From positions 1 through 64,000 of the forward strand of contig JAIHAR010000007.1 in assembly GCA_020054865.1 (NCBI GenBank): a DNA stretch of 64,000 bases, given 5' to 3'. Positions 25,323 to 35,629 of the stretch are shown one piece after another (position 1 is the stretch's first letter; the number at the start of each line of letters is the position of its first letter). The notes below the pieces were generated by a model. It was not told the origin of the DNA and searched no databases. It saw only the letters and a program-made list of their open reading frames with translations. This DNA comes from Deferribacteraceae bacterium. GTDB lineage: Bacteria > Chrysiogenota > Deferribacteres > Deferribacterales > Deferrivibrionaceae. The translations under genes and the position numbers were made by a program.

Positions 25323-25420
25323 TTTAAATCGCAAAAAAACAATTCAGTATCCTACTTAGATTATCATTGATAATACTCATATTTTGTTTGAAAAAATGAT
25401 TATTTTTGAAAATTTTCTCC

Positions 25421-25449
25421 TTGACAAAAATTGATAGTGTTTATATTTT
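25421..25449 (+). promoter_or_regulatory. promoter of hrcA-grpE-dnaK
   Basis: TTGACA (25421-25426), a 17-base spacer and TATTTT (25444-25449), just upstream of the CIRCE operator. Confidence 0.65.
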
Positions 25450-25453
25450 GACG

Positions 25454-25480
25454 TTAGCACTCGCTTATTGAGAGTGCTAA
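25454..25480. promoter_or_regulatory. CIRCE operator (HrcA binding site)
   Basis: TTAGCACTC and GAGTGCTAA form a perfect 9-9-9 inverted repeat, the canonical CIRCE element. It lies between the promoter and the hrcA start, so HrcA represses its own operon. Confidence 0.97.
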
Positions 25481-25497
25481 TAGATGGGGTGGCTTTG

Positions 25498-26529
25498 ATG
25501 TTAACAGACAGGGAAGCTAAAGTTTTAAAGATTATTGTTGATGAGTATATTAACAGCAGTATTCCTGTTGGCTCAAGGTTTATATCAAAAAACAGCGATC
25601 TAAATCTTAGCCCTGCATCTATAAGAAATATTATGAGCGACCTTGAAGAGAAAGGTTTTCTTGAACAGACACATGTTTCTTCTGGCAGGATACCTACCGA
25701 TAAAGGTTTCAGGTATTATGTCGACCAGTTTGTTACATTTAATAAGGAGCTTATAAATAAAATAAAAGATATTGAGAAAGTAAATCCAATTAATATGGAA
25801 TTTCTCTTTAAAGAGATAAGTCGCAAATTGGGAGAGGTTTCTCATTCCGTTGGATTTGTGGTTTCTCCTAAGATTAACAGTATGTATTTGAAGCATATAG
25901 AATTTTTAAGGTTGAACAGGGAAAGCGTACTCTGCATTGTTGTTACAAAGTCAGGTATTGTACATAACCTTATTATGAATATGGGACCGGAATATACAGA
26001 TCAAGATTTGCAAAGGGTTTCCAATTATCTGAATATGAGTTTTCATAATAAGAGTTTGATGGATATAAAAAATTCCCTTTATAGCGATATGGCGTCAAAA
26101 AAAGAAGAATTTGACGAGGTCGCAAGAAAAGCAAAGCAGATAACAAGCGACTATTTGCTAAATCATGACTTTGGCGGGGAGCTTGTAATTTATGGCACTA
26201 AAAATATACTTGGACTGCCTGAGTTTAAAGACTCTGACAGTCTAAAAAATCTGCTTGATTTTTTTGAGGAAAAAACACTTATTTACGAAATAATTGAAAA
26301 GTGTATCCAGGAGCCTACCATAAAAATTTTTATAGGCTCCGAAATAACGGATGAAAACCTTAATTTAAGCCTTGTTACAAAACCTTACAAAAGGGATGAT
26401 AAAGTGATTGGTACCCTTGGGGTTATCGGTCCAAAAAGGATGAGGTATCCTGATATTATTCCTGTGGTGGATTATACGGCGGAAATAATGTCAAAGCTTT
26501 TGAATAAAATCGGAGGAGAAGATGAGTAA
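25498..26529 (+). CDS. hrcA: heat-inducible transcription repressor HrcA
   Basis: A 343-residue repressor of class I heat-shock genes. The N-terminal winged helix includes LTDREAKVLKIIVDEYI, SRFISKNSDLNLSPASIRN and GFLEQTHVSSGRIPTDKGFR. The C-terminal part contains GTLGVIGPKRMRYPDIIPVV. The frame can be read from 25468, but that start would lie inside CIRCE. The ATG at 25498 has GGGGTGG and gives the family's usual N-terminus. It overlaps grpE by 8 bases. Confidence 0.97.
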   Translation: MLTDREAKVLKIIVDEYINSSIPVGSRFISKNSDLNLSPASIRNIMSDLEEKGFLEQTHVSSGRIPTDKGFRYYVDQFVTFNKELINKIKDIEKVNPINMEFLFKEISRKLGEVSHSVGFVVSPKINSMYLKHIEFLRLNRESVLCIVVTKSGIVHNLIMNMGPEYTDQDLQRVSNYLNMSFHNKSLMDIKNSLYSDMASKKEEFDEVARKAKQITSDYLLNHDFGGELVIYGTKNILGLPEFKDSDSLKNLLDFFEEKTLIYEIIEKCIQEPTIKIFIGSEITDENLNLSLVTKPYKRDDKVIGTLGVIGPKRMRYPDIIPVVDYTAEIMSKLLNKIGGEDE

Positions 26530-27121
26530 GAGAAAGAAGGATGAAGAGATTATGAGCGAAGAGAATAAAAATAATGAAAATATTCAGGAATCTGAAGAGG
26601 CAAAAGTCGAAGAAAGTGAAGATACTGAAAAGCTGATGCTAAAAATGGAGAATGAATCCCTGAAAAAAGAAGTTCAGGAATCAAAGGACCAAATGCTAAG
26701 GCTTGCTGCGGAGCTTGATAATTTTAGAAAAAGGCTTTCAAAGGAGACTGAAGATAAGTTGAAATATGCTAATCAGCAGATAATTTTGGATTTTTTGACG
26801 ATAATTGACAATCTTGAGATGGCGTTAGCCCATATAAAAGAGTCAGAGGAGATTAAAGCTCTCAAACAGGGGGTAGAGCTTACATTAAAGCAATTTAAGG
26901 ATACTTTGGCCAAATATGGTGCAAAGGAAATTCAGACAAATATTGGTGATGAGTTTAACCCTAATTTGCATGATGCTATGATGCTTGATAGCGACCAAAA
27001 TCATAAGAATAATGCAATAACCCTTGTGATGCAAAAAGGTTATACTCTTCATGACAGGGTCATAAGGCCCACAAAGGTTAGGGTAAATAAAGTAGAAAAT
27101 ATAGAGGAAAAGGAGGACTAA
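26522..27121 (+). CDS. grpE: nucleotide exchange factor GrpE
   Basis: A 199-residue cochaperone that exchanges nucleotide on DnaK. An acidic, disordered N-terminus is followed by a long coiled coil (about 50-100) with [16 protein letters not shown]. The C-terminal beta domain contains FNPNLHDAM and [20 protein letters not shown]. The ATG sits within the end of hrcA after GGAGGA. dnaK starts 1 base after its stop. Confidence 0.96.
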   Translation: MSKRKKDEEIMSEENKNNENIQESEEAKVEESEDTEKLMLKMENESLKKEVQESKDQMLRLAAELDNFRKRLSKETEDKLKYANQQIILDFLTIIDNLEMALAHIKESEEIKALKQGVELTLKQFKDTLAKYGAKEIQTNIGDEFNPNLHDAMMLDSDQNHKNNAITLVMQKGYTLHDRVIRPTKVRVNKVENIEEKED

Positions 27122-27122
27122 A

Positions 27123-29051
27123 ATGGCTAGTTCTAAAGTAATTGGTATCGACTTAGGTACTACAAACTCAGTTGTTTCTGTTATGGAAGGTGGACAACCT
27201 AAGGTAATTATAAATGCTGAAGGGATGACCACTACACCATCAGTGGTAGCTTTCACCGATAGTGGTGAAAGATTGGTAGGGATGCTTGCCAAAAGGCAGG
27301 CAATTACAAACCCTGAGAATACTATTTTTAGTATCAAAAGATTAATTGGTAGAAAGTTTGACTCTGATCAGGTGGAAAAGGCAAAAAAAATATTGCCTTA
27401 CAAAATTGTACCATCAGACAATAATGATGCATGGGTAGAAGTTAAAGGGAAAAAATATGCTCCTCAGGAAATATCTGCAATGATTTTGCAAAAGCTGAAA
27501 AAAACTGCAGAAGAATATCTTGGTGAGACAGTAACTGATGCTGTTATTACAGTGCCTGCATATTTCAATGATGCTCAGCGTCAGGCGACAAAGGATGCTG
27601 GTAAAATTGCAGGTCTTAATGTGCTCAGAATTATAAATGAGCCTACTGCTGCTGCCCTTGCTTATGGGCTTGACAAAAAGAAAGATGAAAAAATTGCTGT
27701 ATACGACCTTGGTGGTGGTACTTTTGATATTTCAATTCTTGAGCTTGGTGATGGTGTATTTGAAGTAAAGTCTACCAACGGTGATACCTATCTTGGTGGA
27801 GATGACTTCGATATAAGAATTGTAAATTGGCTCATTGATGAATTTAAAAAGGAAACAGGGATTGATTTAAGAAATGATAAAATGGCTTTGCAGCGTCTGA
27901 AAGAAGCTGCCGAAAAAGCAAAACACGAGCTTTCAACTTCACTTGAAACGGAGATAAACCTTCCTTTTATAACTGCAGACCAGACAGGGCCAAAACACCT
28001 TGTTAAAAAACTTTCAAGGGCAAAACTTGAAAGTCTTGTAATGGACCTGGTTGAAAGTACGTTGGAGCCATGTAAAAAAGCACTGAAAGATGCTGGACTT
28101 ACAGCTTCTGATATTGACGAGGTTATCCTTGTGGGTGGTATGACAAGGATGCCACTTGTACAGCAGAAGGTTAAAGAATTTTTCGGTAAAGAGCCCCATA
28201 AAGGTATCAACCCTGATGAAGTTGTTGCAATTGGTGCGGCAATACAGGGTGGGGTATTAAGAGGTGACGTTAAAGATGTACTTTTGCTTGATGTTACCCC
28301 ACTTTCACTGGGTATCGAAACTTTGGGCGGAGTAATGACCAAAATTATAAACAGAAATACAACTATTCCAACCAAGAAGAGTCAGGTATTTACCACAGCT
28401 CAGGATAATCAGACATCTGTTACCATTCACGTACTTCAGGGAGAACGTGAAATGGCTGCAGACAATAAGTCAATCGGTAGATTTGACCTTGTAGGTATTG
28501 CACCTGCGCCACGTGGCGTTCCTCAAATTGAGGTGACTTTTGATATAGATGCCAATGGTATATTAAGTGTTTATGCAAAAGACCTTGGTACCGGAAAAGA
28601 GCAATCTATCAGAATTACTCCAAGCAGCGGCCTTAGTGAAGAAGAGATCGAAAAGATGGTCAAAGATGCTGAGCTTAACGCTGAAGCTGACAAGAAGAAA
28701 AAAGAGCTTATTGAAATAAGAAACCAGGCGGATACATTGATATACTCCACTGAGAAATCACTGAAAGAGCACGGTGACAAAGTAGATGCTGCTACAAAAG
28801 AAAATATTGAAAAGGCGCTTGAAGAATTAAAGCAGGTTCAGTCAGGCGATGATGTTGAAAAAATCAAAGCAGGAATTGAAAAACTTGCAAATGCTTCACA
28901 TAAACTTGCAGAGGAGATATACAAAAATGCCGGTCAGCAGCATGCTCATGGTGGAGAGAACAACACCGATTCAGGCGCTTCACAAGAAGGGAAAAAGGAT
29001 GACAATGTAGTTGATGCTGACTATGAAGAGGTAAAAGAGGACAACAAATAA
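27123..29051 (+). CDS. dnaK: chaperone DnaK (Hsp70)
   Basis: A 642-residue Hsp70. The ATPase domain shows [31 protein letters not shown] and [16 protein letters not shown]. The substrate domain begins around [15 protein letters not shown], followed by the helical lid and an acidic tail with DADYEEVKE. It is the last gene of the CIRCE-controlled operon and is followed by a strong terminator. Length is normal. Confidence 0.98.
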   Translation: MASSKVIGIDLGTTNSVVSVMEGGQPKVIINAEGMTTTPSVVAFTDSGERLVGMLAKRQAITNPENTIFSIKRLIGRKFDSDQVEKAKKILPYKIVPSDNNDAWVEVKGKKYAPQEISAMILQKLKKTAEEYLGETVTDAVITVPAYFNDAQRQATKDAGKIAGLNVLRIINEPTAAALAYGLDKKKDEKIAVYDLGGGTFDISILELGDGVFEVKSTNGDTYLGGDDFDIRIVNWLIDEFKKETGIDLRNDKMALQRLKEAAEKAKHELSTSLETEINLPFITADQTGPKHLVKKLSRAKLESLVMDLVESTLEPCKKALKDAGLTASDIDEVILVGGMTRMPLVQQKVKEFFGKEPHKGINPDEVVAIGAAIQGGVLRGDVKDVLLLDVTPLSLGIETLGGVMTKIINRNTTIPTKKSQVFTTAQDNQTSVTIHVLQGEREMAADNKSIGRFDLVGIAPAPRGVPQIEVTFDIDANGILSVYAKDLGTGKEQSIRITPSSGLSEEEIEKMVKDAELNAEADKKKKELIEIRNQADTLIYSTEKSLKEHGDKVDAATKENIEKALEELKQVQSGDDVEKIKAGIEKLANASHKLAEEIYKNAGQQHAHGGENNTDSGASQEGKKDDNVVDADYEEVKEDNK

Positions 29052-29082
29052 AAAGGGGGCTTTTTGCCCCTTTTATTTTTTT
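29051..29082 (+). terminator. intrinsic terminator after dnaK
   Basis: AAAAGGGGGC, a TTTTT loop and GCCCCTTTT, followed by ATTTTTTT. Confidence 0.9.
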
Positions 29083-29146
29083 AAAAAAAGTGATATATGA
29101 GCAAACTTAACATTCTTTAAATACAATCAAAAGCCGGAGGGGTTAA

Positions 29147-30262
29147 TTGGCTAAGGATTATTACGCTATACTTGGTGTTGCAAAAAATGCAACGGATACG
29201 GAAATAAAAAAAGCTTACCGGAAGCTTGCATTACAATATCACCCTGACAGAAATCCTGACAATAAAGAAGCTGAGGGAAAATTCAGAGAGGTCAACGAGG
29301 CTTATCAGGTTTTGAGTGACCCTCAAAAAAGAGCTCAGTATGACCAGTTTGGAAGGGTTTTTGATGAAAACGGGTCTTCAGGGTTTTCAGGCCAGGATTT
29401 TGGCTCAACAATATTTGAAGAGTTTTTTGGAGATGTTTTTGGGGATTTTTTTGGCAATGCAAGAAGCTCCAGGCAGAGAAAAAGACCCCGTAAGGGTTCA
29501 AATATAGAGGTCAGTGTTGATATTGAGTTTAAGGAGGCATGTTTTGGTACATCAAAAAAGGTAAAAGTGCCAAAGACATCAAATTGTAAGCGTTGTGACG
29601 GGACAGGTGCCGAGCCAGGCGGAGTTACGACATGTAACACATGTAAAGGTACAGGGCAGATTACTCAAAGACAGGGATTTTTTACACTTTCCACTACATG
29701 TCCACAGTGTGGTGGGACAGGAGAGTTTATTAAAGAAAGGTGTAAAGAGTGTAAAGGTGAAGGTGCAATAAGGGAGTATAAAACTCTTGATGTCAAAATA
29801 CCGGCAGGTATTGAAGACAATATGACCTTAAGAATTTCCGGAGGCGGAAATGACGGAATTTATGGAGGCCCGGCCGGCGATCTGTTTGTCCATGTAAAAG
29901 TTAAAGAACACGAATATTTTAAAAGAAAAGGGAGAAATATAATTCTCGATGTTCCCATATCATTTGTAGATGCAGCTCTTGGAACTACTCTTGATATTCC
30001 AACAATTGACGGGCATGAAACAATTAAAATTAAGCCAGGGACTCAGCCGGATGAGCAGATTGTGCTTAAGGGCAAAGGTGTACAGGATGTTCAGGGGTAT
30101 GGAATAGGGAATATGATTGTAAACTTAAAAGTTGTTATCCCCACCAAGTTGAATAAAAAACAAAAGGAGCTTCTTGAGGCTTTCAAAAATGAGTCTGACG
30201 AGAGCACATATTCCTCGGAAAAGAGCTTGTGGGAAAAAATGAAGGGATTTTTTAACGGCTAA
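29147..30262 (+). CDS. dnaJ: chaperone DnaJ (Hsp40)
   Basis: A 371-residue full-length DnaJ. The J domain contains the HPD triad (YHPDRNPDN), then a Gly/Phe-rich region. Four zinc-finger repeats follow: [24 protein letters not shown] and CKECKGEG. It starts at TTG (29147), preceded by CCGGAGGGG. It is separate from the hrcA-grpE-dnaK unit because the dnaK terminator intervenes, and I saw no CIRCE before it. Its stop codon abuts the ATG of the sensor kinase gene. Confidence 0.96.
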   Translation: MAKDYYAILGVAKNATDTEIKKAYRKLALQYHPDRNPDNKEAEGKFREVNEAYQVLSDPQKRAQYDQFGRVFDENGSSGFSGQDFGSTIFEEFFGDVFGDFFGNARSSRQRKRPRKGSNIEVSVDIEFKEACFGTSKKVKVPKTSNCKRCDGTGAEPGGVTTCNTCKGTGQITQRQGFFTLSTTCPQCGGTGEFIKERCKECKGEGAIREYKTLDVKIPAGIEDNMTLRISGGGNDGIYGGPAGDLFVHVKVKEHEYFKRKGRNIILDVPISFVDAALGTTLDIPTIDGHETIKIKPGTQPDEQIVLKGKGVQDVQGYGIGNMIVNLKVVIPTKLNKKQKELLEAFKNESDESTYSSEKSLWEKMKGFFNG

Positions 30263-31519
30263 ATGAAGATATTTAAAAAGGTTCGTTTATTAATAATTTC
30301 TGCAATAATTTTAAACTTGATTCTTATAGTTTCAATATTTAACACTGAAAAGAGAAATTTGGGACATTTCAAAGCTCACATGGTAAATTATGGCAAGCTG
30401 ATAATGAAAACCCTTGAGGGTGGCAACCGCATTTTTATGATGAATATGGGTTTTTCAAGACATAACCTCGAGCTTCTTGCTGAGGAGCTTGCAAAAAATG
30501 AAAGTGTTAAAAATCTTATTATTTTCGACGAGCAGGGAAAAATTATATTTAGCATCAAAGATGTTGACAACTTGCAGTTAAAAACACTTGAAAACGGTGT
30601 ACTTGAAACAGAAAATGAACTGATTCTGAGAAATAAGATAATTTTTGATCCTGCAAGAAGAAGGTTTGGCATGATGGGAAGGTTTGATGAGTTTCCCAGG
30701 GAGAAAATTGTCTTCAATGCGTTTTTAATAATGGACCTGACAAATTACAACAACATTAAGAGAGAAATTTTCTTGAATATATTTTTTATAATTGCCACTG
30801 AAGTGTTGCTTATTTTTATCGCTCTTTATCTGTTTAAAATTTTTAAAAGCTATATAAATACACAAGAAAAACTCAAGAAGATAGAAAAGGAGGCTGAGCT
30901 TGGAAAGTTTGCAAATGTCCTTGCTCATGAAATAAAAAACCCTCTAAGCTCTATGAAGGGGCTGGTTGAGTTTAGCGCAAAAAAGGTTGGGGATGATAAA
31001 ATAAAAGATTATCTTTCTAAGTCCCTGGAAGAGATTGAGCGGCTGAATAAAATTGTCAATGATTTTTTAAGCTTTGGCAGACCCGTTGTCCTTGACAAGA
31101 AAGTGGTTGATATTAAGAGTATTTTTTTAAAAGCAATGGAAATTTTAAGGTACGATATTTCAAATAAAAATATCAATGTGGAAATTGAAGGGGAAACTTT
31201 TTCTCAATCTGTTGACAGTGAAAAAATATTACAGGTGGTTATAAATCTTCTTCTGAATGCTCTTACTGCTTCACCTGCAAATGAAAAAATCAAGATAATT
31301 TTGGACAATACAAAAAAGTCTTTTAAAATCATAAATAAAATAGTTAATAAAGATTTTGATGAGAATAAGTTATTTGAGCCTTTTTATAGCACGAGGGCAA
31401 AGGGGAGCGGGCTTGGGCTTTCCATTTGTAGAAAAATAATTGAGCTTCACGATGGAGAGATTATAATTGAAAGTACAAATCCTTTCGTAGTTTCGGTAAA
31501 TTTGGGAAAGTCAGCATGA
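30263..31519 (+). CDS. membrane sensor histidine kinase, NtrB type
   Basis: A 418-residue two-component sensor. Two membrane segments (about 8-26 and 165-190) enclose a roughly 140-residue periplasmic region. The phospho-acceptor histidine is in LAHEIKNPLSSMKG. The ATPase domain shows NLLLNALTA and GSGLGLSICRKIIELHDG. It starts on the base after dnaJ and overlaps the sigma-54 response regulator by 4 bases, so the two are a cognate pair. The signal sensed is unknown. Confidence 0.92.
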   Translation: MKIFKKVRLLIISAIILNLILIVSIFNTEKRNLGHFKAHMVNYGKLIMKTLEGGNRIFMMNMGFSRHNLELLAEELAKNESVKNLIIFDEQGKIIFSIKDVDNLQLKTLENGVLETENELILRNKIIFDPARRRFGMMGRFDEFPREKIVFNAFLIMDLTNYNNIKREIFLNIFFIIATEVLLIFIALYLFKIFKSYINTQEKLKKIEKEAELGKFANVLAHEIKNPLSSMKGLVEFSAKKVGDDKIKDYLSKSLEEIERLNKIVNDFLSFGRPVVLDKKVVDIKSIFLKAMEILRYDISNKNINVEIEGETFSQSVDSEKILQVVINLLLNALTASPANEKIKIILDNTKKSFKIINKIVNKDFDENKLFEPFYSTRAKGSGLGLSICRKIIELHDGEIIIESTNPFVVSVNLGKSA

Positions 31520-32829
31520 GCAAAAAGATACTGATTATTGATGACGAAAAAAATCACAGACTTATGCTCAAGATACATCTTGAAGAGGCCGGTTATGAAG
31601 TAATCGAGGCTGAAAGCGGTCTTGACGGCATATATATGGCTGAAGAAAATGAGTTATTTGCAATTTTGCTTGATATTAAAATGAGTATTATGGATGGTAT
31701 AACAACCCTTTCAAAATTAAAAGAAAAAGGAATAAATACTCCTGTCATAATGGTAACTGCTTTCAACAATGTGAGGACAGCTGTTGAGAGCATGAAGCTT
31801 GGTGCCATTGATTTTATTACAAAACCCGTTGATATAGAATTATTGTTAAAAAGTCTTGAGAATATAGGTTTAAACCAGGTTGAATCAAGTGGTGAAGATG
31901 CATTGGTAGATTTTGAGTTTGAAGGTGTTTACAGTAAGGATGGACTCGGGAAAATCTTGAATCTTTTAAAAATGGTTTCGCCGACTGACGCATCAGTGAT
32001 TATTTACGGTGAATCGGGCACAGGAAAAGAGCTTGTAGCAAGGGCTATCCATAAAAATTCAAAAAGGGCTGACAGGCAATTTTTAGCGGTGAATTGTGCA
32101 GCACTAAATGAAAATCTCATAGAAAGCGAACTTTTCGGGCATGAAAAAGGTGCTTTTACCGGCGCTACCAACCAGAAAAAAGGTAAATTTGAGCTTGCAG
32201 ATGGTGGAACTATATTTTTGGATGAAATTGGAGAGATGCCAATTTCTACCCAGGCAAAGCTCTTGAGAGTTTTGCAGGAAAGGGAGTTTGAAAGGGTTGG
32301 TGGGGTAAAAACATTAAAAACTGATGTGAGAGTTATTGCTGCTACAAATAGAAACCTCGAAGATATGGTTAAAAAAGGGGAATTTCGTGAAGACCTGTTT
32401 TTCAGGCTCAATGTATTTCCTGTAAACTTGCCTCCTTTAAGGGAGCGCAAGTCAGAAATTCCCATGCTTGTAGATTTTTTTATAAAAAAATATTCGATGA
32501 AGTTTTCAAAAATAATTAAAGGTTATACTGCTGAGTATATTGAGAAGCTAAAAACATACAGTTTTCCAGGAAATATTAGAGAGCTCGAGAATATAGTTGA
32601 AAGAAGTATTATTTTGTGTAGCTCTGAAAAACTTACAGGGGATTTGTTGCCTGATTTTAGGGAAAAAGTTCAAAATGAATCAGTGCTTGATGTAAAAGAG
32701 AATGAAAAACAACTAATTTTCAAGGCATTGAAAGAGTCGGGCAATAACAAGTCTCAGGCTGCCAAAATCCTTGGTATTTCAAGAAAAACATTATATAATA
32801 AAATAAAGGAATATAATATTGAGGTGTAA
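31516..32829 (+). CDS. sigma-54-dependent response regulator, NtrC family
   Basis: A 437-residue activator with three domains. The receiver (about 1-120) has [10 protein letters not shown], the phospho-acceptor aspartate in LLDIKMS, and FITKPVD. The AAA+ domain (about 140-370) has [15 protein letters not shown], the sigma-54-contacting GAFTGA loop, and LREREIP-like LRERKSEIP. The C-terminus is a Fis-type helix-turn-helix ([20 protein letters not shown]). It should activate sigma-54 promoters on phosphorylation by the upstream kinase. I found no convincing -24/-12 promoter close by, so its targets are probably elsewhere. Confidence 0.94.
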   Translation: MSKKILIIDDEKNHRLMLKIHLEEAGYEVIEAESGLDGIYMAEENELFAILLDIKMSIMDGITTLSKLKEKGINTPVIMVTAFNNVRTAVESMKLGAIDFITKPVDIELLLKSLENIGLNQVESSGEDALVDFEFEGVYSKDGLGKILNLLKMVSPTDASVIIYGESGTGKELVARAIHKNSKRADRQFLAVNCAALNENLIESELFGHEKGAFTGATNQKKGKFELADGGTIFLDEIGEMPISTQAKLLRVLQEREFERVGGVKTLKTDVRVIAATNRNLEDMVKKGEFREDLFFRLNVFPVNLPPLRERKSEIPMLVDFFIKKYSMKFSKIIKGYTAEYIEKLKTYSFPGNIRELENIVERSIILCSSEKLTGDLLPDFREKVQNESVLDVKENEKQLIFKALKESGNNKSQAAKILGISRKTLYNKIKEYNIEV

Positions 32830-32831
32830 TT

Positions 32832-34214
32832 ATGAGTGAGAAACCCTGGGCAGGTAGATTTTCGTTACCTACGGATAAATTTGTGGAAGAGTTTAATGCC
32901 TCTATACACTTTGATAAAAGGTTTGCTGAATTTGACATAAAAGGCAGTATGGCACATGTAAAAATGCTTTCGAAACAAAAAATTATTACTGATAGGGAAT
33001 CAGAGGAGATTTTAAAAGGGCTTGAAATCGTTTTGACTGAAATTAAAGAAGGGAAGTTTATTTTTAAAACAGAAGATGAAGATATTCATATGGCAGTTGA
33101 AAAAAGATTAAAAGAGATTGTGGGGCCTGTTGCAGGAAAGCTTCATACCGCAAGGAGCAGGAATGACCAGGTAGCCGTTGACTTTAGAATGTATTTGAGA
33201 AGTGAAATAGGTGAAATTAAAAATTATTTAAAACTTCTAATGAAAGTTATTCTTGAAAAAGCCAGACAGGAAATAGACGTAATTATGCCAGGATATACTC
33301 ATTTGCAGACTGCCCAGCCAATTCTCTTTTCCCATTATCTTATGGCTTATTTTGAAATGTTCAAGAGAGACTACCAGAGGTTTACAGATTTGCTAAAGAG
33401 GCTTGAATTTTGTCCTCTTGGTGCAGGTGCGCTGGCAGGTACGACATTTGACATAGACAGAGATTTTACGGCAAATGAGCTTGGTTTTTTTGCACCAACA
33501 CTAAATAGTCTTGACTCTGTAAGTGATAGGGATTTTGCTCTTGAATTTTTGTCATCGGCATCTATTTGCCAGATGCACCTTTCAAGGATTTCTGAAGAGT
33601 TTATAATATTTTCAACTTCAGAATTTGCATTTATTGAACTAAGCGATGATTATTGTACCGGAAGCAGCATTATGCCTCAAAAAAAGAATCCGGATATTCC
33701 TGAGCTTATCAGGGGGAAGACAGGAAGAGTATATGGAAATATGGTAAGCCTTTTTACCACAATGAAAGGTCTGCCTCTTGCTTACAATAAAGATATGCAG
33801 GAGGATAAGGAGCCCGTTTTTGACACAGCTGATACTTTGAAGGCATCCCTTAAAATATTTGCTCCAATGATAGAAAAAATGACTCTTAAAAAGGACAAAA
33901 TGTATAAATCTGCAAAGCTTGGTTTTTCCACTGCTACCGATTTGGCTGATTACCTTGTAAGAAAAGGTTTGCCTTTCAGAGATGCTCATCATGTGGTTGG
34001 CAAAGCAGTTGCATTTTGTCTTGATAAAAAAATTGACTTATCAGATTTGAAGATTGAGGAATTAAAAGGCTTTTGTGATTTGATAGATGATGATATATAT
34101 AACTTTATTACCGTTGAAGCTTCAGTAAACAGCAGAAAAGCTATCGGTGGAACTGCAAAGGTTTCTGTTGAATATCAGATTGAGCAGGGAGAAAAGTTTT
34201 TAAGTGAAATTTAG
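32832..34214 (+). CDS. argH: argininosuccinate lyase
   Basis: A 460-residue lyase splitting argininosuccinate into arginine and fumarate. The signatures [53 protein letters not shown] and the superfamily motif [20 protein letters not shown] are present. It starts 2 bases after the response regulator stop with GAGGTG, so it may be co-transcribed with that pair. The next gene overlaps it by 11 bases. Confidence 0.97.
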   Translation: MSEKPWAGRFSLPTDKFVEEFNASIHFDKRFAEFDIKGSMAHVKMLSKQKIITDRESEEILKGLEIVLTEIKEGKFIFKTEDEDIHMAVEKRLKEIVGPVAGKLHTARSRNDQVAVDFRMYLRSEIGEIKNYLKLLMKVILEKARQEIDVIMPGYTHLQTAQPILFSHYLMAYFEMFKRDYQRFTDLLKRLEFCPLGAGALAGTTFDIDRDFTANELGFFAPTLNSLDSVSDRDFALEFLSSASICQMHLSRISEEFIIFSTSEFAFIELSDDYCTGSSIMPQKKNPDIPELIRGKTGRVYGNMVSLFTTMKGLPLAYNKDMQEDKEPVFDTADTLKASLKIFAPMIEKMTLKKDKMYKSAKLGFSTATDLADYLVRKGLPFRDAHHVVGKAVAFCLDKKIDLSDLKIEELKGFCDLIDDDIYNFITVEASVNSRKAIGGTAKVSVEYQIEQGEKFLSEI

Positions 34215-35070
34215 GCTTGTTTTTTTTGCACTACTTTTTGTTGTGTTATCAGCTTGCGGGAAAAAGACTGACCCTGTACCTCTTGATACGTTTAAAATCC
34301 CGGTACCGGTAGTTGAAAGCATTATAAGTTTAACAGAAAAAGGGGTAACATTTAACAACAATAGTAATTACAGCCTTTTAATAGAAAAAGCAGATATTGT
34401 TGATGATTGTGTTCAGGATTTTAAAAGAGTAGCTGTTGTAAAGCAGAAGTCTTTATTTGATGATACAAATGTTAAAAAAGGTGAGGGATATGTCTATAAG
34501 CTTTATAATATTGACGAAAATCTTGAAATAGCATCGAAAGAGGCTGTAAAGAAAATTGTTTACAACCAGCCGGTGAGAGTAAAAAATATAAAAGAAAGCA
34601 TAATGAGTGAAAAATATTTGCACCTTGAAATCGATTTCAGCGATGAAATAGGTTACTATGAAATTTATTTAAACTCAAAATTACTTAAAAAATCAAAACA
34701 AAATTCAGTTGATATTGTATTTGAGGACAGAGATACAAATTCAATAGAGATAGTGCCTTTTGACAAATATTTTAATAAGGGTACAATTTTCAGGAAAAAC
34801 TACATCTCCTATTCAAAATTCAGACTTGATGATATTAAAAATATCAAGGTTATCAAAAGGGAAAGTGATTACATTGTAAGCTGGGACAGCGTGACCGGAG
34901 CTTCGGGGTATATAGTATATATTATTGAAGAGAATGAAAAAAGAAAGCTTTTTGAGGTGGTGGAAAATTTTGCCATAATCCCTTCAAAGGATATTTGCAA
35001 GATTGCTGTTTCTGCGTTTAACAGTTATGTTGAAAATAATGCAGTAGAAATAACTCTTTGTGGTAAGTAA
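34204..35070 (+). CDS. lipoprotein, probable fibronectin type III-like domains
   Basis: A 288-residue lipoprotein starting at GTG inside the end of argH. The signal peptide ends in the lipobox LSACGKK, so Cys18 would be lipidated. The mature protein has two beta-rich repeats. The second, [20 protein letters not shown], is a typical fibronectin type III stretch. A lipoprotein with a CGKK start next to argH is a common arrangement, but no biochemical role can be assigned. Its stop lies 1 base from that of the convergent cyclic-nucleotide domain gene. Confidence 0.8.
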   Translation: MKFRLVFFALLFVVLSACGKKTDPVPLDTFKIPVPVVESIISLTEKGVTFNNNSNYSLLIEKADIVDDCVQDFKRVAVVKQKSLFDDTNVKKGEGYVYKLYNIDENLEIASKEAVKKIVYNQPVRVKNIKESIMSEKYLHLEIDFSDEIGYYEIYLNSKLLKKSKQNSVDIVFEDRDTNSIEIVPFDKYFNKGTIFRKNYISYSKFRLDDIKNIKVIKRESDYIVSWDSVTGASGYIVYIIEENEKRKLFEVVENFAIIPSKDICKIAVSAFNSYVENNAVEITLCGK

Positions 35071-35071
35071 G

Positions 35072-35554
35072 TTAAATTATTTCCTGCGTGAGAGTTGCCT
35101 TTAGGATATTTTTAATCCTTTCTTCAATTTTATAAAGTCTTTCAGCCAGTACTTTTGATAGGATGAAGGAGAGTTTGCCGAAAAGCATCTGATTATCAGA
35201 CTTTATTTTTTTAAACGCATCTTTTGATAAATACAGGAGTGTTGTGTCAGTTTTTGCAAAAGCGTTTGCTGATCTTGGATAATCTGAGATGATTGCCATC
35301 TCACCAAAGACTTCACCTGTTTTTAGTGTTGTGATAAAAAATACCACCTGGTTGGAGATAATTTTCGAAACACCCACTTCGCCTTCAACAATTATATAGA
35401 GTTTATCCCCTTGTTCCCCTTCTCTTATAATATCTTCCCCTTTTTTATAGGTTTCTACTTCACAAAATGATAGTATCTCTGTCAGCTCTTCTCGGGAAAG
35501 TTCAACAAATTTATGATCAGTCTTTAAAATCGAGAAGTATTTTTCTGCACTCAT
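35072..35554 (-). CDS. cyclic-nucleotide-binding domain protein
   Basis: A 160-residue single-domain protein. It carries the cNMP-binding fold (YKKGEDIIREGEQGDKLYII, GEVFGEMAIISDYPRSANAFA). Only a helical tail (about 120-160) follows, with no helix-turn-helix, so it is not a CRP/FNR transcription factor. It may sense a nucleotide or serve as a small regulatory subunit. GGGGGT precedes the ATG. Confidence 0.85.
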   Translation of the reverse strand: MSAEKYFSILKTDHKFVELSREELTEILSFCEVETYKKGEDIIREGEQGDKLYIIVEGEVGVSKIISNQVVFFITTLKTGEVFGEMAIISDYPRSANAFAKTDTTLLYLSKDAFKKIKSDNQMLFGKLSFILSKVLAERLYKIEERIKNILKATLTQEII

Positions 35555-35629
35555 TTTTACCCCCGGGCTTGCTAATATCTGTTATAATATGCTATAAAAA
35601 TTTTAAAGGCAATAAGAAAGGGGGTAAAG

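Noticed and set aside
25360-25374. Fur box
   Set aside because: The GATAAT half-sites are in divergent, not the classical, arrangement, and no iron-related gene follows. Kept only as an inverted repeat of unknown role.
27788-28375. Long open frame of 195 codons on the minus strand inside dnaK
   Set aside because: It is antisense to a highly conserved gene. Its product is low-complexity (Ser/Pro/Ile-rich) with no family pattern and no ribosome site; it is a codon-use shadow.
35072-35554. CRP/FNR-type transcription factor that might control the respiratory operons
   Set aside because: The protein has only the nucleotide-binding fold and a short helical tail; there is no helix-turn-helix.
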